Shown in pieces: positions 1 through 7,769 of a DNA stretch of 49,696 bases; positions within the stretch are counted from its first letter, which is position 1, and each line of letters begins with the position of its first letter. Made by a program: the position numbers and the translations under genes. This stretch comes from Caulobacteraceae bacterium (GTDB lineage Bacteria; Pseudomonadota; Alphaproteobacteria; Caulobacterales; Caulobacteraceae): assembly GCA_947476325.1 (NCBI GenBank), contig CANJPZ010000017.1, positions 1-49,696 of the forward strand. The letters are read 5' to 3'. The notes under the pieces are model-generated. The model saw only the letters and a list, made by a program, of their open reading frames with translations, made no database searches and was not told the DNA's origin.

Positions 1-12
1 CCACCAATCAAG

Positions 13-40
13 GGCCGTCCGGAAAATCCGGGCGGCCTTT
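13..40 (-). terminator. Hairpin terminator of the DUF983 gene
   Basis: An 11-bp stem (bases 13-23 pair with 27-37, one G-T wobble) closes a three-base loop immediately beyond the stop of the minus-strand DUF983 gene. The T-run is short on both strands, so it could also end a plus-strand gene lying left of the window. Confidence 0.6.
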
Positions 41-46
41 GCCACA

Positions 47-433
47 TCAGAGCAGTTCGGTTTCCTGGCCAGGCACATGACCCTCGTGTTCGCGAAGGGC
101 CCACATCAACCCGACAACCGCGCCCTTGACGCGGGGCAACAGAACCAGGGCGATCACCACGACAGCTGGCACCAGGACGGCCGCCACCCAGGGCAGCGGC
201 AGGCGAAACAGGAACGGGAACAGCACCAGGGGCGCGACGAAGACGTGTCCCATGATCAGGATCGTGAAATATGCGGGCCCGTCGTCGGCGGGATACTGGC
301 CATTGTCGTGGCCGCAGACCTCGCAGGTCTCCTGGACCTTGAGATATTTTCGGAACAGTTGGCCCTGACCGCATTGGGGACAGCGGAACAAGGCGCCGCG
401 CTTCATGGCGCCGAACACGTGGGACAGGGACAT
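47..433 (-). CDS. DUF983 family zinc-ribbon membrane protein
   Basis: A 128-residue protein with a CPQCG (C18, C21) and CEVCG (C37, C40) zinc ribbon, followed by the family signature PADDGPAYF and two hydrophobic segments (about 55-77 and 80-110). This layout is typical of DUF983 proteins, small inner-membrane proteins found next to cytochrome oxidase or other genes in Alphaproteobacteria; their biochemical role is unknown. An alternative start is Met10 (MKRGALF), which sits closer to the ribbon. It is transcribed toward the window edge and ends in a hairpin. Confidence 0.85.
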   Translation of the reverse strand: MSLSHVFGAMKRGALFRCPQCGQGQLFRKYLKVQETCEVCGHDNGQYPADDGPAYFTILIMGHVFVAPLVLFPFLFRLPLPWVAAVLVPAVVVIALVLLPRVKGAVVGLMWALREHEGHVPGQETELL

Positions 434-513
434 GTCGGATATGTAGGCCCGCAGACCCCTGGCCGCAATCGGGCGTAACCGCGCATCAATCTGTGTGACC
501 TAGAAACGGGGAC

Positions 514-906
514 ATGTACCGCCGAACCCTGCTCATCGCCCTGCTTGCGGCCCCGGTCGCGGCTTTCGCCAAGGAAGCCGAAGTCTCAAACAAGGCCAAT
601 ACGGCCACCTATGTGGCGATGCAGACCCTGTCGGCGTCCATAACCCGCCGCGATGGCACACGAGGCGTGGTCACCATCGACAACGGGATCGACGTACCGG
701 ACGCGACCTTGCGGGCCTACGCGCTAAGCGCCCAGCCCCGGTTGCGGGCGGCCTGCAACAGGCTGTTGTCCAACTATATGGCAGGCCTGCCGGGCGGGGC
801 CGCGCCCAACGCCGACTATCTGGTGCGCGAGTTCCAGCGCATTACCGACACGACCCTGGGCAAGACCGGGGCGCGGGTCCTGGTTGGCTCAATCCTGATG
901 AATTGA
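514..906 (+). CDS. Secreted hypothetical protein
   Basis: A 130-residue protein with a clear N-terminal signal peptide (MYRRTLLIALLAAPVAAFA, cleavage expected after AFA). The mature part is about 110 residues, has one cysteine (RAACNRL) and ends in VGSILMN. It contains no motif I can tie to an enzyme. It is most likely a small periplasmic protein of the kind seen in Caulobacteraceae genomes. It stands alone between the divergent DUF983 gene and the convergent HAD gene, five bases from the latter's stop. I do not recognise a function. Confidence 0.75.
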   Translation: MYRRTLLIALLAAPVAAFAKEAEVSNKANTATYVAMQTLSASITRRDGTRGVVTIDNGIDVPDATLRAYALSAQPRLRAACNRLLSNYMAGLPGGAAPNADYLVREFQRITDTTLGKTGARVLVGSILMN

Positions 907-910
907 GGCT

Positions 911-1561
911 CTAGCGGGCGAATTTGAGTCCGGTCAGGACTTCAAGGTCGTCGAGGGCCTGGGTCTCACCGGTCACCTTGATGGCTTTCATGCCAAGTTC
1001 GGCCGCCGGCTTGCAGTTGACCCCCAGGTCATCAAGATACACGCAGGCGTCAGGTTTGACGGCGAGCAGCTCGCACATCATCAGATAGATGCGTGGATCG
1101 GGCTTGCGGACGCCCGACTTGGAGCTTTCGAGAATGGCGTCGAACAGGGGAAAAATGGCGGCGACGGCCGCCGCCTTCTTCGGGTCAGAGGCCATGGACG
1201 CCCCTTCGCCCGTGGCCATGTTGTTGGTGATACAGCCGACTTTGAATACCGCCTTGCAGGCCTTCAGGGCGCCCACCATCGCCGGGCGAACATTCCCAGA
1301 GATCAGCGGCAACACGTCGGCGCCGCGCACCGGGTGGCCCAGGGCGGTCGACTCGGCCAGAAACAATGTATCGAAGCCTGCCGCGTCGATTTCCGTCCGC
1401 TCGAACCTGGCCCAGGCGTTGTCGTGGAAATTGGTGCGATTGACCGAGCGGATCAGGTCGTGGGGCAGGCCTTTTTCCGCTTCGAAGCGATTGAAGGCCT
1501 CGAAGGGCGAGGAGGTGAACACCCCGCCGAAATCCCAGATCACCGCTTCAATGGCCGCCAT
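911..1561 (-). CDS. HAD-superfamily hydrolase (HAD-IA, epoxide hydrolase N-terminal type)
   Basis: A 216-residue HAD-like phosphatase. Motif I is WDFGGVF near the N-terminus, with Gly at the position of the usual second Asp. Motif II Thr/Ser lies in CITNNMA, the conserved Lys in the SGVRKPDPRIY loop, and motif IV in YLDDLGVNCKPA. That order and the GVRKPDP loop fit the HAD-IA group that includes the N-terminal phosphatase of soluble epoxide hydrolase and YihX-like sugar phosphatases. The substrate cannot be read from the sequence. I place the start at the ATG at 1561 because AAGGGG lies six bases upstream; the frame is open further 5' without a better site. It is divergent from the N-demethylase-like gene. 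Confidence 0.85.
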   Translation of the reverse strand: MAAIEAVIWDFGGVFTSSPFEAFNRFEAEKGLPHDLIRSVNRTNFHDNAWARFERTEIDAAGFDTLFLAESTALGHPVRGADVLPLISGNVRPAMVGALKACKAVFKVGCITNNMATGEGASMASDPKKAAAVAAIFPLFDAILESSKSGVRKPDPRIYLMMCELLAVKPDACVYLDDLGVNCKPAAELGMKAIKVTGETQALDDLEVLTGLKFAR

Positions 1562-1621
1562 TCGCATCCCCTTCGTAACTCCCCGACGCTCTAGGCGCCG
1601 AAGCGTCCGCGGGCAAGCCTC

Positions 1622-2422
1622 ATGATCCGGCATGCACCCTGGCAGGCGCCTCCGTATGATTTCGCCATTGGTCTTCGCACCATCCCGGAAGAGGCCTGGC
1701 TCGAGGGCGGCGCTGCGGAGGCGGGTCGCAAGACGGCCTTGCTGAACACCGAACCCGATTGCGTCTGGGGTGAAATCCCGTGCTCACAGGCCGGTCAGTC
1801 CGAGGTGTTGTCCCTTGTTGAGGCCGCCACCGGCCGGAAAGGCGATCCCTCGCTTCGCCCCCTGTGGGCGGCAGGATTGCTCTGTGCAGATGACCTTTGT
1901 CTGATGGAGAAGACGGACGGGGCCTGGCGCCTCACCGCCGCGAGCCTGTGCTCGCCGACCTTTTTCACCGTGGCCGAGGCGCTGGGTAAAAGTCTGGATG
2001 ACCTGCATGGGCCGGTGCCGGCGTTTGCCCAGCGATTCCTGCCGCGCGTGGCGCGGATGTTCGATGCGCTCTCGCCCGGACCTGTGCTGGAACGGAGCAA
2101 CTGGACGGTTACAGCGTCAGGTGAGGCTTATCTGCCGGCGTCGGCCCCGGTTCGCGCCAGCTTGCAAGATGTTCCGCTTGATCAGGCCGGCGAGCGGCTG
2201 TTTCTAAGGGTTGAACGACAGACGCTTCGCAAGTTGCCGCAAACCGGCGCGGTGCTTTTTACGATCCGCGCCTGGCGCAACCCCTTGAACGCGTTGAAGG
2301 ACGATCCGGTCCGCCTCGCGGCCTTCGCCGCAGCATGGCGCGGCGCCAGCGATGATTTTCGCGCCTACAAAGGCCTCGCTTCTTACGACGTGCTGGTCGA
2401 GGCGTTTCTCGCCCGCCAGTAG
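1622..2422 (+). CDS. Haem-dependent oxidative N-demethylase family protein (DUF3445)
   Basis: A 266-residue protein of the DUF3445/HODM family. Characteristic stretches are the N-terminal MGL-like segment (AIGLRTIPEEAWLEGG), the central SLCSPTFFTVAEALGKSLDDLHGPVP segment and the C-terminal LRVERQTLRKLPQTGAVLFTIR segment, which carry the family's conserved Cys, His and Arg residues. Characterised relatives (dimethylamine monooxygenase type) bind haem in a PAS-like fold and remove methyl groups from amines. Here there are no neighbouring reductase or ferredoxin subunits, so the activity is inferred from family only. The start at 1622 overlaps the upstream region of the divergent HAD gene. Confidence 0.85.
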   Translation: MIRHAPWQAPPYDFAIGLRTIPEEAWLEGGAAEAGRKTALLNTEPDCVWGEIPCSQAGQSEVLSLVEAATGRKGDPSLRPLWAAGLLCADDLCLMEKTDGAWRLTAASLCSPTFFTVAEALGKSLDDLHGPVPAFAQRFLPRVARMFDALSPGPVLERSNWTVTASGEAYLPASAPVRASLQDVPLDQAGERLFLRVERQTLRKLPQTGAVLFTIRAWRNPLNALKDDPVRLAAFAAAWRGASDDFRAYKGLASYDVLVEAFLARQ

Positions 2423-2481
2423 AATCCAGACCTCATGGCGCGGTTTTTGGAGTGTGATGGGCAACTGTCCCGGAGTTGCAC

Positions 2482-3339
2482 ATGATCCGCACCCTTCTCA
2501 TTCTCAGCGTCGCTTCTGCCGCTCTGAGCCTTGCCGCCTGCGACAAGCCGTCGGCCCTGACCAAGGCCCAGCCGGGCGAATGCTACCAGGTTGTCGGCAA
2601 GGACAGTCTGGGGGCGCCCACCTTTGCCAAGACGGCTTGCGCCGCCGATGCGGCAGCGGGGAATGTTCAAACCGCTACGGCGGATACGACCGCCGCTGGC
2701 GTTTGTCCCAGGACACCAGTTTGCACGGGTGTGGGATCGGGCGCGGGCACCGGATCTTCGACGGCAACCGGCGGGTCTTCCACGGCCAGCGCCTCTGGCG
2801 CACCGGCCTATGTCGCCACCTCTGCGGTGCGACACAGCAAGGCCGCCGGTCGCCGCAGCGCCCATAGCCGTAACAAGGGCAGCCACGCTTCCAGCCGCTA
2901 TGCGAAGAGCGAATCTGGCGACTACGCCCGGGTGACCGATTCCGACTACTATACTGGCGGCTCAACCCGCAAAGCCGGCGGATCGTCGGGCGAAAGCACA
3001 GACTATTCAAACCGCAACAGCGGCGGCCGCGTACAAGGCGGCAGCTATTCGCAGAGCGGATCCAGATCCAGCGCTGAGTACGCCTCCCGCGATAGCGCAC
3101 GCAGCGGCTATAGCGTTCAAAGCTCCGGCAGCGAACAGTCTTCGAGTTCCTATTCCGAAACCAGTTCAAGCTCGGGTTCCGGTTATGCCTACAGTTACAG
3201 CTCAGGCTCGGGCCACGGCCTTGCCGGCGGCGCCTGCAACTGCGGTGGCGGGCGCCCCGCGCCCGGCCCGCACTCTCCGTTTGACGGCAATGGCTTCCTG
3301 ACCTGGCAGGGCAAGGTCCAGTACGACCCGCGCCGCTAA
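2482..3339 (+). CDS. Ser/Gly/Tyr-rich lipoprotein
   Basis: A 285-residue lipoprotein. The signal peptide ends in a lipobox (SLAAC, Cys20). A short globular part (about 21-60, with CYQVVGKD and TACAAD, two further cysteines) is followed by about 170 residues of low complexity dominated by Ser, Gly, Tyr and Thr with runs such as SSYSETSSSSGSG. A C-terminal cap contains CNCGGG and a conserved-looking DGNGFLTWQGKVQYDPRR end. The ATG at 2482 is chosen because GGAG lies six bases upstream. It is probably an outer-membrane or surface protein whose disordered region acts as a spacer; I recognise no function. Its stop codon overlaps the stop of the convergent AsmA remnant. Confidence 0.8.
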   Translation: MIRTLLILSVASAALSLAACDKPSALTKAQPGECYQVVGKDSLGAPTFAKTACAADAAAGNVQTATADTTAAGVCPRTPVCTGVGSGAGTGSSTATGGSSTASASGAPAYVATSAVRHSKAAGRRSAHSRNKGSHASSRYAKSESGDYARVTDSDYYTGGSTRKAGGSSGESTDYSNRNSGGRVQGGSYSQSGSRSSAEYASRDSARSGYSVQSSGSEQSSSSYSETSSSSGSGYAYSYSSGSGHGLAGGACNCGGGRPAPGPHSPFDGNGFLTWQGKVQYDPRR

Positions 3340-3702
3340 CGGCTCGCCGTCTTGGTGACAGGCGCGGGATTTCCCGTTCCTGCCTGTGCAATGAGCGCCT
3401 GGCAGTTGGCGTCCTTGGCCATGCCTGAGTGCAATGAACGGCAAGATCGCCGCGATCGGCGCCAGAACTGTTCCGATCAGGGCGGCAAGGTCCGCCTGAC
3501 CGGCGGCATGTCCGGCCTCGCCGCCAAGGTGAGGGCTGCGCATCGGCCCGGTCAGAGCCAGAGGAATGTTGAGGCGGATCAGCCTGGACTTCTTGAGATG
3601 GCCCCGCAGATGAAGATCCACGCGCTCGGTCTTAAAGTTCATCGTGCTGCTGCCGGTCGCGATCACCGGACCGGTGTCGAGAACAATGGTCTGAGCGGTC
3701 AT
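3336..3702 (-). pseudogene. C-terminal remnant of an AsmA-family protein, frameshifted
   Basis: The minus strand from about 3702 encodes TIVLDTGPVIATGSSTMNF, ERVDLHLRGHLKKSRLIRLNIP, LTGPMRSPHLGGEAG and LAPIAAILPFI, in the order of the C-terminal domain of AsmA-like outer-membrane biogenesis proteins. After ILPFI the reading frame shifts. The continuing frame gives HSGMAKDANCQALIAQAG and a TAG at 3336-3338, which matches the usual DANC-containing end of the family. AsmA proteins are normally 600 or more residues, and only about 120 remain here with no N-terminal part upstream. I read it as a deletion remnant with one additional indel. Its stop overlaps the Ser-rich lipoprotein's stop. Confidence 0.7.
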
Positions 3703-3886
3703 GACCCCGCCCGACATTGCGATCCGGCGCCGGATTTTTGGCGAAGCTCGCGCACCGATTTCGGCGGCGCGAACCTTCAGGGACCGGAACCCGCTATGGA
3801 GCCATTCCATTTGTTGCCTGTTTGACTTCACCCGACTGAAAAGGCCGGATAGCGGTTTCGTTCCGGCCGTGCTTTTCGCTGGCCAG
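3703..3886. other. Short non-coding gap between AsmA remnant and cysG-like gene
   Basis: About 180 bases in which frames are open only by GC bias. I see no homologous protein segment, terminator or repeat. It probably contains the deletion junction that removed the 5' part of the AsmA gene. Confidence 0.4.
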
Positions 3887-4774
3887 TCAGACGGTCGCCC
3901 GGGGGAGAATTTCCGCAGCCAGGCCCTCGGCCCGTGCGGTTTCCAGCAAGGCGGTCGCGGGTGGGCCGGCGGTGATGACGACCAGGCGATTTCCCGCAAG
4001 GGCTCGAGCCAGAATCTCACCTGCTGAGAGAATCAATCGGGGCGCATCCCGGCGGATGCGGGACTTTATACCGGCGTCGACGCCGTCCTCGACCACAGCG
4101 GCATCGACCTCGCCCAGGGCGCGGACTGCGCGAATTGACAATAGATCGACCGGGCCGCGTCCATCCAGCAACCACAGGGAGCCAGCACGTGGCCGGCCCG
4201 CCGCGGCCAGACTGGCTTCAAGCAGGTCTTGGGCGGCTGCCATGTCGCCTTCCATCGCCGCTGCCGCGGCAGGACCAGTTATCGTTTCGCGCAGGAAAGC
4301 ACGCCGGTCCGCCATGTCAGGATAGGCCTCGCGCACCGCGTCGCGCATCTGGTGCAGCAGGGCGGCCAGACGCCCGGCGCCCTCAGGCACGTGATTCTCA
4401 ATGTCGCCGCGCAGGATCGAAGCCAGGATCGGCGAGGCACCCGCCGTACCGACGGCGGCGACCACGGCGCCGCGGTCGATCAGGGCAGGCGTGGAAAAAT
4501 CCGAGAGTGCGGGCCGGTCGGCGACATTGACAGGCACGCCCGCCTGCCGCGCTGCGAAGGCGGCCTGGGCGCAAAAAGACTCATCGTCGGAGCCTATGAA
4601 AACAAGTACGGCGTCAGAATAGGAGAGGGGATCGAGCGCCATACGCCCATCGATTCGGACGATCTGGGCCGGAGAGCCTTCGAAAAGGCGGGCCTTGGCC
4701 TCGGCGGCGTCGCCCGATCCGGCGATCACGACCTTGCGACCGGCGAGGGAATAGTAGGCGGGGAAGGCGTCCAT
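3887..4774 (-). CDS. CysG-like precorrin-2 dehydrogenase/ferrochelatase with truncated methyltransferase domain
   Basis: A 295-residue protein. Residues 1-200 match the N-terminal half of sirohaem synthase: the NAD-binding loop VVIAGSGDAAEAKARL, the VPVNVADRPALSDFSTPALIDRG segment and the SPILASILRGDIE segment around the active site that oxidises precorrin-2 and inserts iron. Residues about 203-295 resemble only the beginning of the uroporphyrinogen methyltransferase domain (GSLWLLDGRGPVDLLSIRAVRAL; then GNRLVVITAGPPATALLETA in place of the usual RLKGGDPFIFGRG) and then stop, so SUMT activity is unlikely. It would act in the sirohaem pathway that supplies sulfite/nitrite reductases, with a separate CobA providing precorrin-2. 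No cys genes are adjacent. Confidence 0.8.
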   Translation of the reverse strand: MDAFPAYYSLAGRKVVIAGSGDAAEAKARLFEGSPAQIVRIDGRMALDPLSYSDAVLVFIGSDDESFCAQAAFAARQAGVPVNVADRPALSDFSTPALIDRGAVVAAVGTAGASPILASILRGDIENHVPEGAGRLAALLHQMRDAVREAYPDMADRRAFLRETITGPAAAAAMEGDMAAAQDLLEASLAAAGRPRAGSLWLLDGRGPVDLLSIRAVRALGEVDAAVVEDGVDAGIKSRIRRDAPRLILSAGEILARALAGNRLVVITAGPPATALLETARAEGLAAEILPRATV

Positions 4775-4808
4775 TAGGACGACCTTACCCCGCCCGGGGT
4801 CTGTTCGG

Positions 4809-5198
4809 CTACTTCAGCGTCTTCAGGACGTCGATGATCTGTGCGCGCTCGGCGGCGTCAGCGACGCTAGTGCGCATCTTCGAGCCCGGAGCCCAGTCGA
4901 CCGGCTTGGTCAAATAGGCGTCGAGATTCGCCGCCGTCCACTTCTGGCCCGACTTGGCCTTAAGGCCGTCTGAATAGGCATAGATGGTCGAGGCGACCGA
5001 GCGGCCAAAGACGCCCTTAAGCGAGGGGCCTTTCACAGCGGCCGGGGCAGTATCGGCATGGCAGGTCATGCACTTCTTCTGGAACAGCTCGGCGCCGGCG
5101 CCTTGAGCGTTCGCGGGGCCTTGCGCAATCAGTAACAGAGCCGGTGTGATGGCCAGGCCGAGGGTGACGGCGGTGAAAACTTTACGACGGCGATTCAT
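4809..5198 (-). CDS. Secreted monohaem class I cytochrome c
   Basis: A 129-residue protein with a signal peptide (cleavage expected near ANA-QGA), a single CMTCH haem site (C43, C46, H47) and a likely axial Met in SKMRTSV (M108). The spacing and the [11 protein letters not shown] stretch are those of small cytochrome c2/c550-type electron carriers in the periplasm. It is divergent from the IorA-like gene across about 140 bases, which would suit an electron acceptor for a periplasmic or membrane-linked oxidoreductase, but that link is inferred from position only. Confidence 0.88.
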   Translation of the reverse strand: MNRRRKVFTAVTLGLAITPALLLIAQGPANAQGAGAELFQKKCMTCHADTAPAAVKGPSLKGVFGRSVASTIYAYSDGLKAKSGQKWTAANLDAYLTKPVDWAPGSKMRTSVADAAERAQIIDVLKTLK

Positions 5199-5338
5199 TA
5201 AGGGTGTTCCTCAACTGGATTTTGGTGGCGGGCTCATATCCCAGACTTTTGACGGCGTCCTGCATTTTTTGTTTGTCCGGTCCTGTGTTAGAACGCTATC
5301 AACGATCAATACTGACCCTTTGGGAGGGACCAGAGACC

Positions 5339-5785
5339 ATGGCGATCACGCTCAAGATCAACGGCGTAAGCAAAACGCTGAACTCCTCTGCAGACACCCC
5401 GCTTCTTTGGGCCCTGCGAGATGAACTGAACATGACTGGCACCAAGTACGGCTGCGGCGTCGCCCAGTGTGGTGCTTGCACGGTTCTGGTCGACGGTGAG
5501 GCCATGCGGTCCTGCCAGTTGCCGGTCGGCGATATGGGCGGCGCAAACGTCACCACGATCGAAGGCCTCGGCGGCAATCACAAGGTCCAGCAAGCCTGGA
5601 TCAAGAACGACGTACCGCAATGCGGCTACTGCCAGTCAGGCCAGATCATGTCGGCAGTCGCGCTGATCACCAAGCGCAAGAAACCGACCGACGCCCAGAT
5701 CACCCAGGCCATGGACGGCAACATCTGCCGTTGCGGCACTTACAACCGCATTCATGCGGCGGTTAAGGACGCGGCCAAGGCCTGA
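5339..5785 (+). CDS. IorA-like 2Fe-2S subunit of a molybdenum hydroxylase
   Basis: A 148-residue protein with both clusters of the xanthine oxidase family small subunit: the plant-type ferredoxin motif C39-x4-C44-x2-C47 with C59, and the second cluster C95-x2-C98 (QCGYCQSGQ) and C130/C132 (ICRCGTY). Length and motifs match the alpha subunit of isoquinoline 1-oxidoreductase and related aldehyde oxidases, which pass electrons from the molybdopterin-cytosine-dinucleotide site in the large subunit to a cytochrome c. I chose the ATG at 5339 over the earlier in-frame start because GGGAGGG precedes it. The large IorB/CoxL-type subunit, normally the next gene, is absent, and a strong terminator follows directly. 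Confidence 0.9.
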   Translation: MAITLKINGVSKTLNSSADTPLLWALRDELNMTGTKYGCGVAQCGACTVLVDGEAMRSCQLPVGDMGGANVTTIEGLGGNHKVQQAWIKNDVPQCGYCQSGQIMSAVALITKRKKPTDAQITQAMDGNICRCGTYNRIHAAVKDAAKA

Positions 5786-5809
5786 TCGGTCGACAAACTT
5801 TTCTGAAAG

Positions 5810-5842
5810 GCGCGACAGCGACAGCGTTGTCGCGCTTTTTTT
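5810..5842 (+). terminator. Rho-independent terminator after the iorA-like gene
   Basis: A perfect 8-bp stem, GCGCGACA (5810-5817) with TGTCGCGC (5828-5835), closes a 10-base loop and is followed by seven T residues (5836-5842). This is the clearest intrinsic terminator in the window. It separates the IorA-like gene from the downstream cytochrome c, so the two are not simply co-transcribed. Confidence 0.9.
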
Positions 5843-5885
5843 GACCTGCCACCCTCGCAAATCGGGGCAGGCGACACGGAGTTCT

Positions 5886-7163
5886 ATGATGGGGATGCGA
5901 CGGAGGTTTGGGGTTGCGGTTATCGCCGCGCTTGGCCTGACCATGACATTGAGCGCCTGCAAAGCCCGGGTTGATATCGGGACGCAAGCCGCGCTGTCGC
6001 CGGAACAGCAGGCCGCCCAGATCGAGCGGGGCCGCTATCTGGCCATCGCGGGCGATTGCGCCGCCTGCCACACCCGCGCGGGCGGCGAGGCCTTTGCCGG
6101 CGGCCGTGGTCTGGAAACCCCGTTTGGCGTGATTTACGCGCCCAACATCACGCCGGACAAGCAGACCGGCATCGGTAACTGGTCGACGGCTGACTTCCGT
6201 CGCGCCCTGCACCACGGCCAGGATGACGAGGGCAAGAATCTCTACCCGGCGTTCTCCTATCCCTATTACGCCCGCGTCACCGACGAAGATGTCGACGCCA
6301 TCCATGCCTACATCAACAGCTTGACCCCGGTCAGCTATACCGCGCCGAAGAACGGCCTGGGCTTTCCGTTCAACATCCGCCTCAGCCTCAAGGGCTGGAA
6401 CCTGCTTCACTTCCGTTCGGGCGTGTTCAAGCCGACAGCCGGCAAGAGCGCTGAATGGAACCGCGGCGCCTATCTGGTCGAGGGGCTGGGTCACTGCGGG
6501 GCCTGCCATACGCCCAAGAACATCATGGGCGGCGACAAGAACGGTCAACGGCTGCAGGGCGGCGTGCTGGAAGGCTGGTTCGCCTCGGACCTGACCGGCG
6601 ACAAGAAGACCGGTCTCGGGAACTGGACCGAACAGGACATCGTCGACTTCCTCAAGACCGGCGCCAACACCCACTCGAGCGCCTACGGCGGCATGGCCGA
6701 GGTGGTGCGTCTGTCGACGTCCAAGATGACTGACGAAGACCTGAAGGCCATGGCGGTCTATCTGAAAAGCCAGCCCGCACCCACCAGCCGGCCGACGTCA
6801 CTGGCGCCCAGCGCAGCGGTCATGGCCCAAGGCAAGGCGTTATACGACAAGGGCTGCGCTGACTGTCACGTTGATGATGGCTCTGGCATCCCAGGCCTCT
6901 ATCCGCCCCTGGCCGCCAACGCCAACGTCAATGCCCACGATCCGTCATCGATCCTGCAGATCGTCATCGATGGCAGCGGCCATCCGGACAATCCGGCCGC
7001 CTTCGGCGAAGGCATGGCCGCGTTCCCGACGCTCAAGAATGCTGATGTCGCGGCGGTTGCGACCTACATCCGCAACAGCTGGGGCAACAAAGCCTCGCCC
7101 GTGATCGCCCGCCAGGCCGGTGAGATGAGGGCGATGGTGAACGCTCGGAAGAAGGACAAGTAG
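5886..7163 (+). CDS. Tri-haem cytochrome c lipoprotein (alcohol/aldehyde dehydrogenase cytochrome subunit type)
   Basis: A 425-residue protein with three haem sites: CAACH (58-62), CGACH (204-208) and CADCH (324-328). The spacing is that of the membrane-associated cytochrome subunits of alcohol, gluconate and isoquinoline/aldehyde oxidoreductases. The signal peptide ends in a lipobox (TLSAC, Cys25), so it is predicted to be lipid-anchored rather than held by a C-terminal helix. It would take electrons from a periplasmic Mo-hydroxylase or dehydrogenase to the respiratory chain. ATGs at 5886, 5889 and 5895 are all possible; GGAG is at 5878-5881. The region after the preceding terminator must carry its own promoter. 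Confidence 0.88.
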   Translation: MMGMRRRFGVAVIAALGLTMTLSACKARVDIGTQAALSPEQQAAQIERGRYLAIAGDCAACHTRAGGEAFAGGRGLETPFGVIYAPNITPDKQTGIGNWSTADFRRALHHGQDDEGKNLYPAFSYPYYARVTDEDVDAIHAYINSLTPVSYTAPKNGLGFPFNIRLSLKGWNLLHFRSGVFKPTAGKSAEWNRGAYLVEGLGHCGACHTPKNIMGGDKNGQRLQGGVLEGWFASDLTGDKKTGLGNWTEQDIVDFLKTGANTHSSAYGGMAEVVRLSTSKMTDEDLKAMAVYLKSQPAPTSRPTSLAPSAAVMAQGKALYDKGCADCHVDDGSGIPGLYPPLAANANVNAHDPSSILQIVIDGSGHPDNPAAFGEGMAAFPTLKNADVAAVATYIRNSWGNKASPVIARQAGEMRAMVNARKKDK

Positions 7164-7177
7164 GGCGCCTATGCGCC

Positions 7178-7744
7178 CTACGGACGCTCGTCCACGTCGA
7201 ACAGCACGCCATCATCCGGCGCGGGAATGGTCGACAGACCCGCGCCAAGGGCGTCAAGCAGTCCACCGGCTCCCTTGTCGCCTTCTAGGGTCATGAGATC
7301 GGAAAACAGCGAACTGGCGAACAACACCGGGTGACCGCGCTGGCCATGAAACACGGGTGCGACGGCAAAGGCGCCTTCGTCAAGCGCCGCCGCCATGGAT
7401 CGCAGCACCGTCACAGGTACGCGCGGCATATCGCCCAGGAAGATGAACACGCCATCTGTATCGCCCGGCAGGCTTTCGATCCCGGCGCGCAACGACGCCG
7501 ACAGGCCGGCCGCATAATCTTCGGCGTAGGCGGTTTTGGCGCCGGCGGCCGTCGCGATCTCCGCAACCGCCTGATCCGCCCCGATCACGACCGTCACGGA
7601 TCGCACTGGCGCTGCAAAGGCGCAGGCCAGGGACCGGTCGATCAAACGCCCACCGGGCAGATCGGCCGTCAGCTTGCCGCCACCGAATCGGCGACCGAGC
7701 CCTGCGGCCAGAACGATGGCTTCCAGTCTAGGCCCTGTCGTCAC
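7178..7744 (-). CDS. MocA/MobA-like nucleotidyltransferase for molybdopterin
   Basis: A 188-residue protein with the nucleotide-binding signature [13 protein letters not shown] near the N-terminus, a central [11 protein letters not shown] (the metal-binding Asp loop) and GQRGHPVLF toward the C-terminus. This is the pattern of MocA-type CTP:molybdopterin cytidylyltransferases, which make the cytosine dinucleotide cofactor used by xanthine oxidase family enzymes, rather than MobA itself. The start appears to be GTG at 7744. It is divergent from moaA with only 25 bases between starts. With the IorA-like and XdhC-like genes it supports a role in maturing a Mo-hydroxylase. Confidence 0.82.
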   Translation of the reverse strand: MTTGPRLEAIVLAAGLGRRFGGGKLTADLPGGRLIDRSLACAFAAPVRSVTVVIGADQAVAEIATAAGAKTAYAEDYAAGLSASLRAGIESLPGDTDGVFIFLGDMPRVPVTVLRSMAAALDEGAFAVAPVFHGQRGHPVLFASSLFSDLMTLEGDKGAGGLLDALGAGLSTIPAPDDGVLFDVDERP

Positions 7745-7769
7745 CGCAATTTCTCGCTATGTTAGGGAC

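Noticed and set aside
2800..3240. Ser-rich region considered as an ice-binding or RTX repeat
   Set aside because: No regular repeat period or GGxGxD nonapeptides were found; it is low complexity only.
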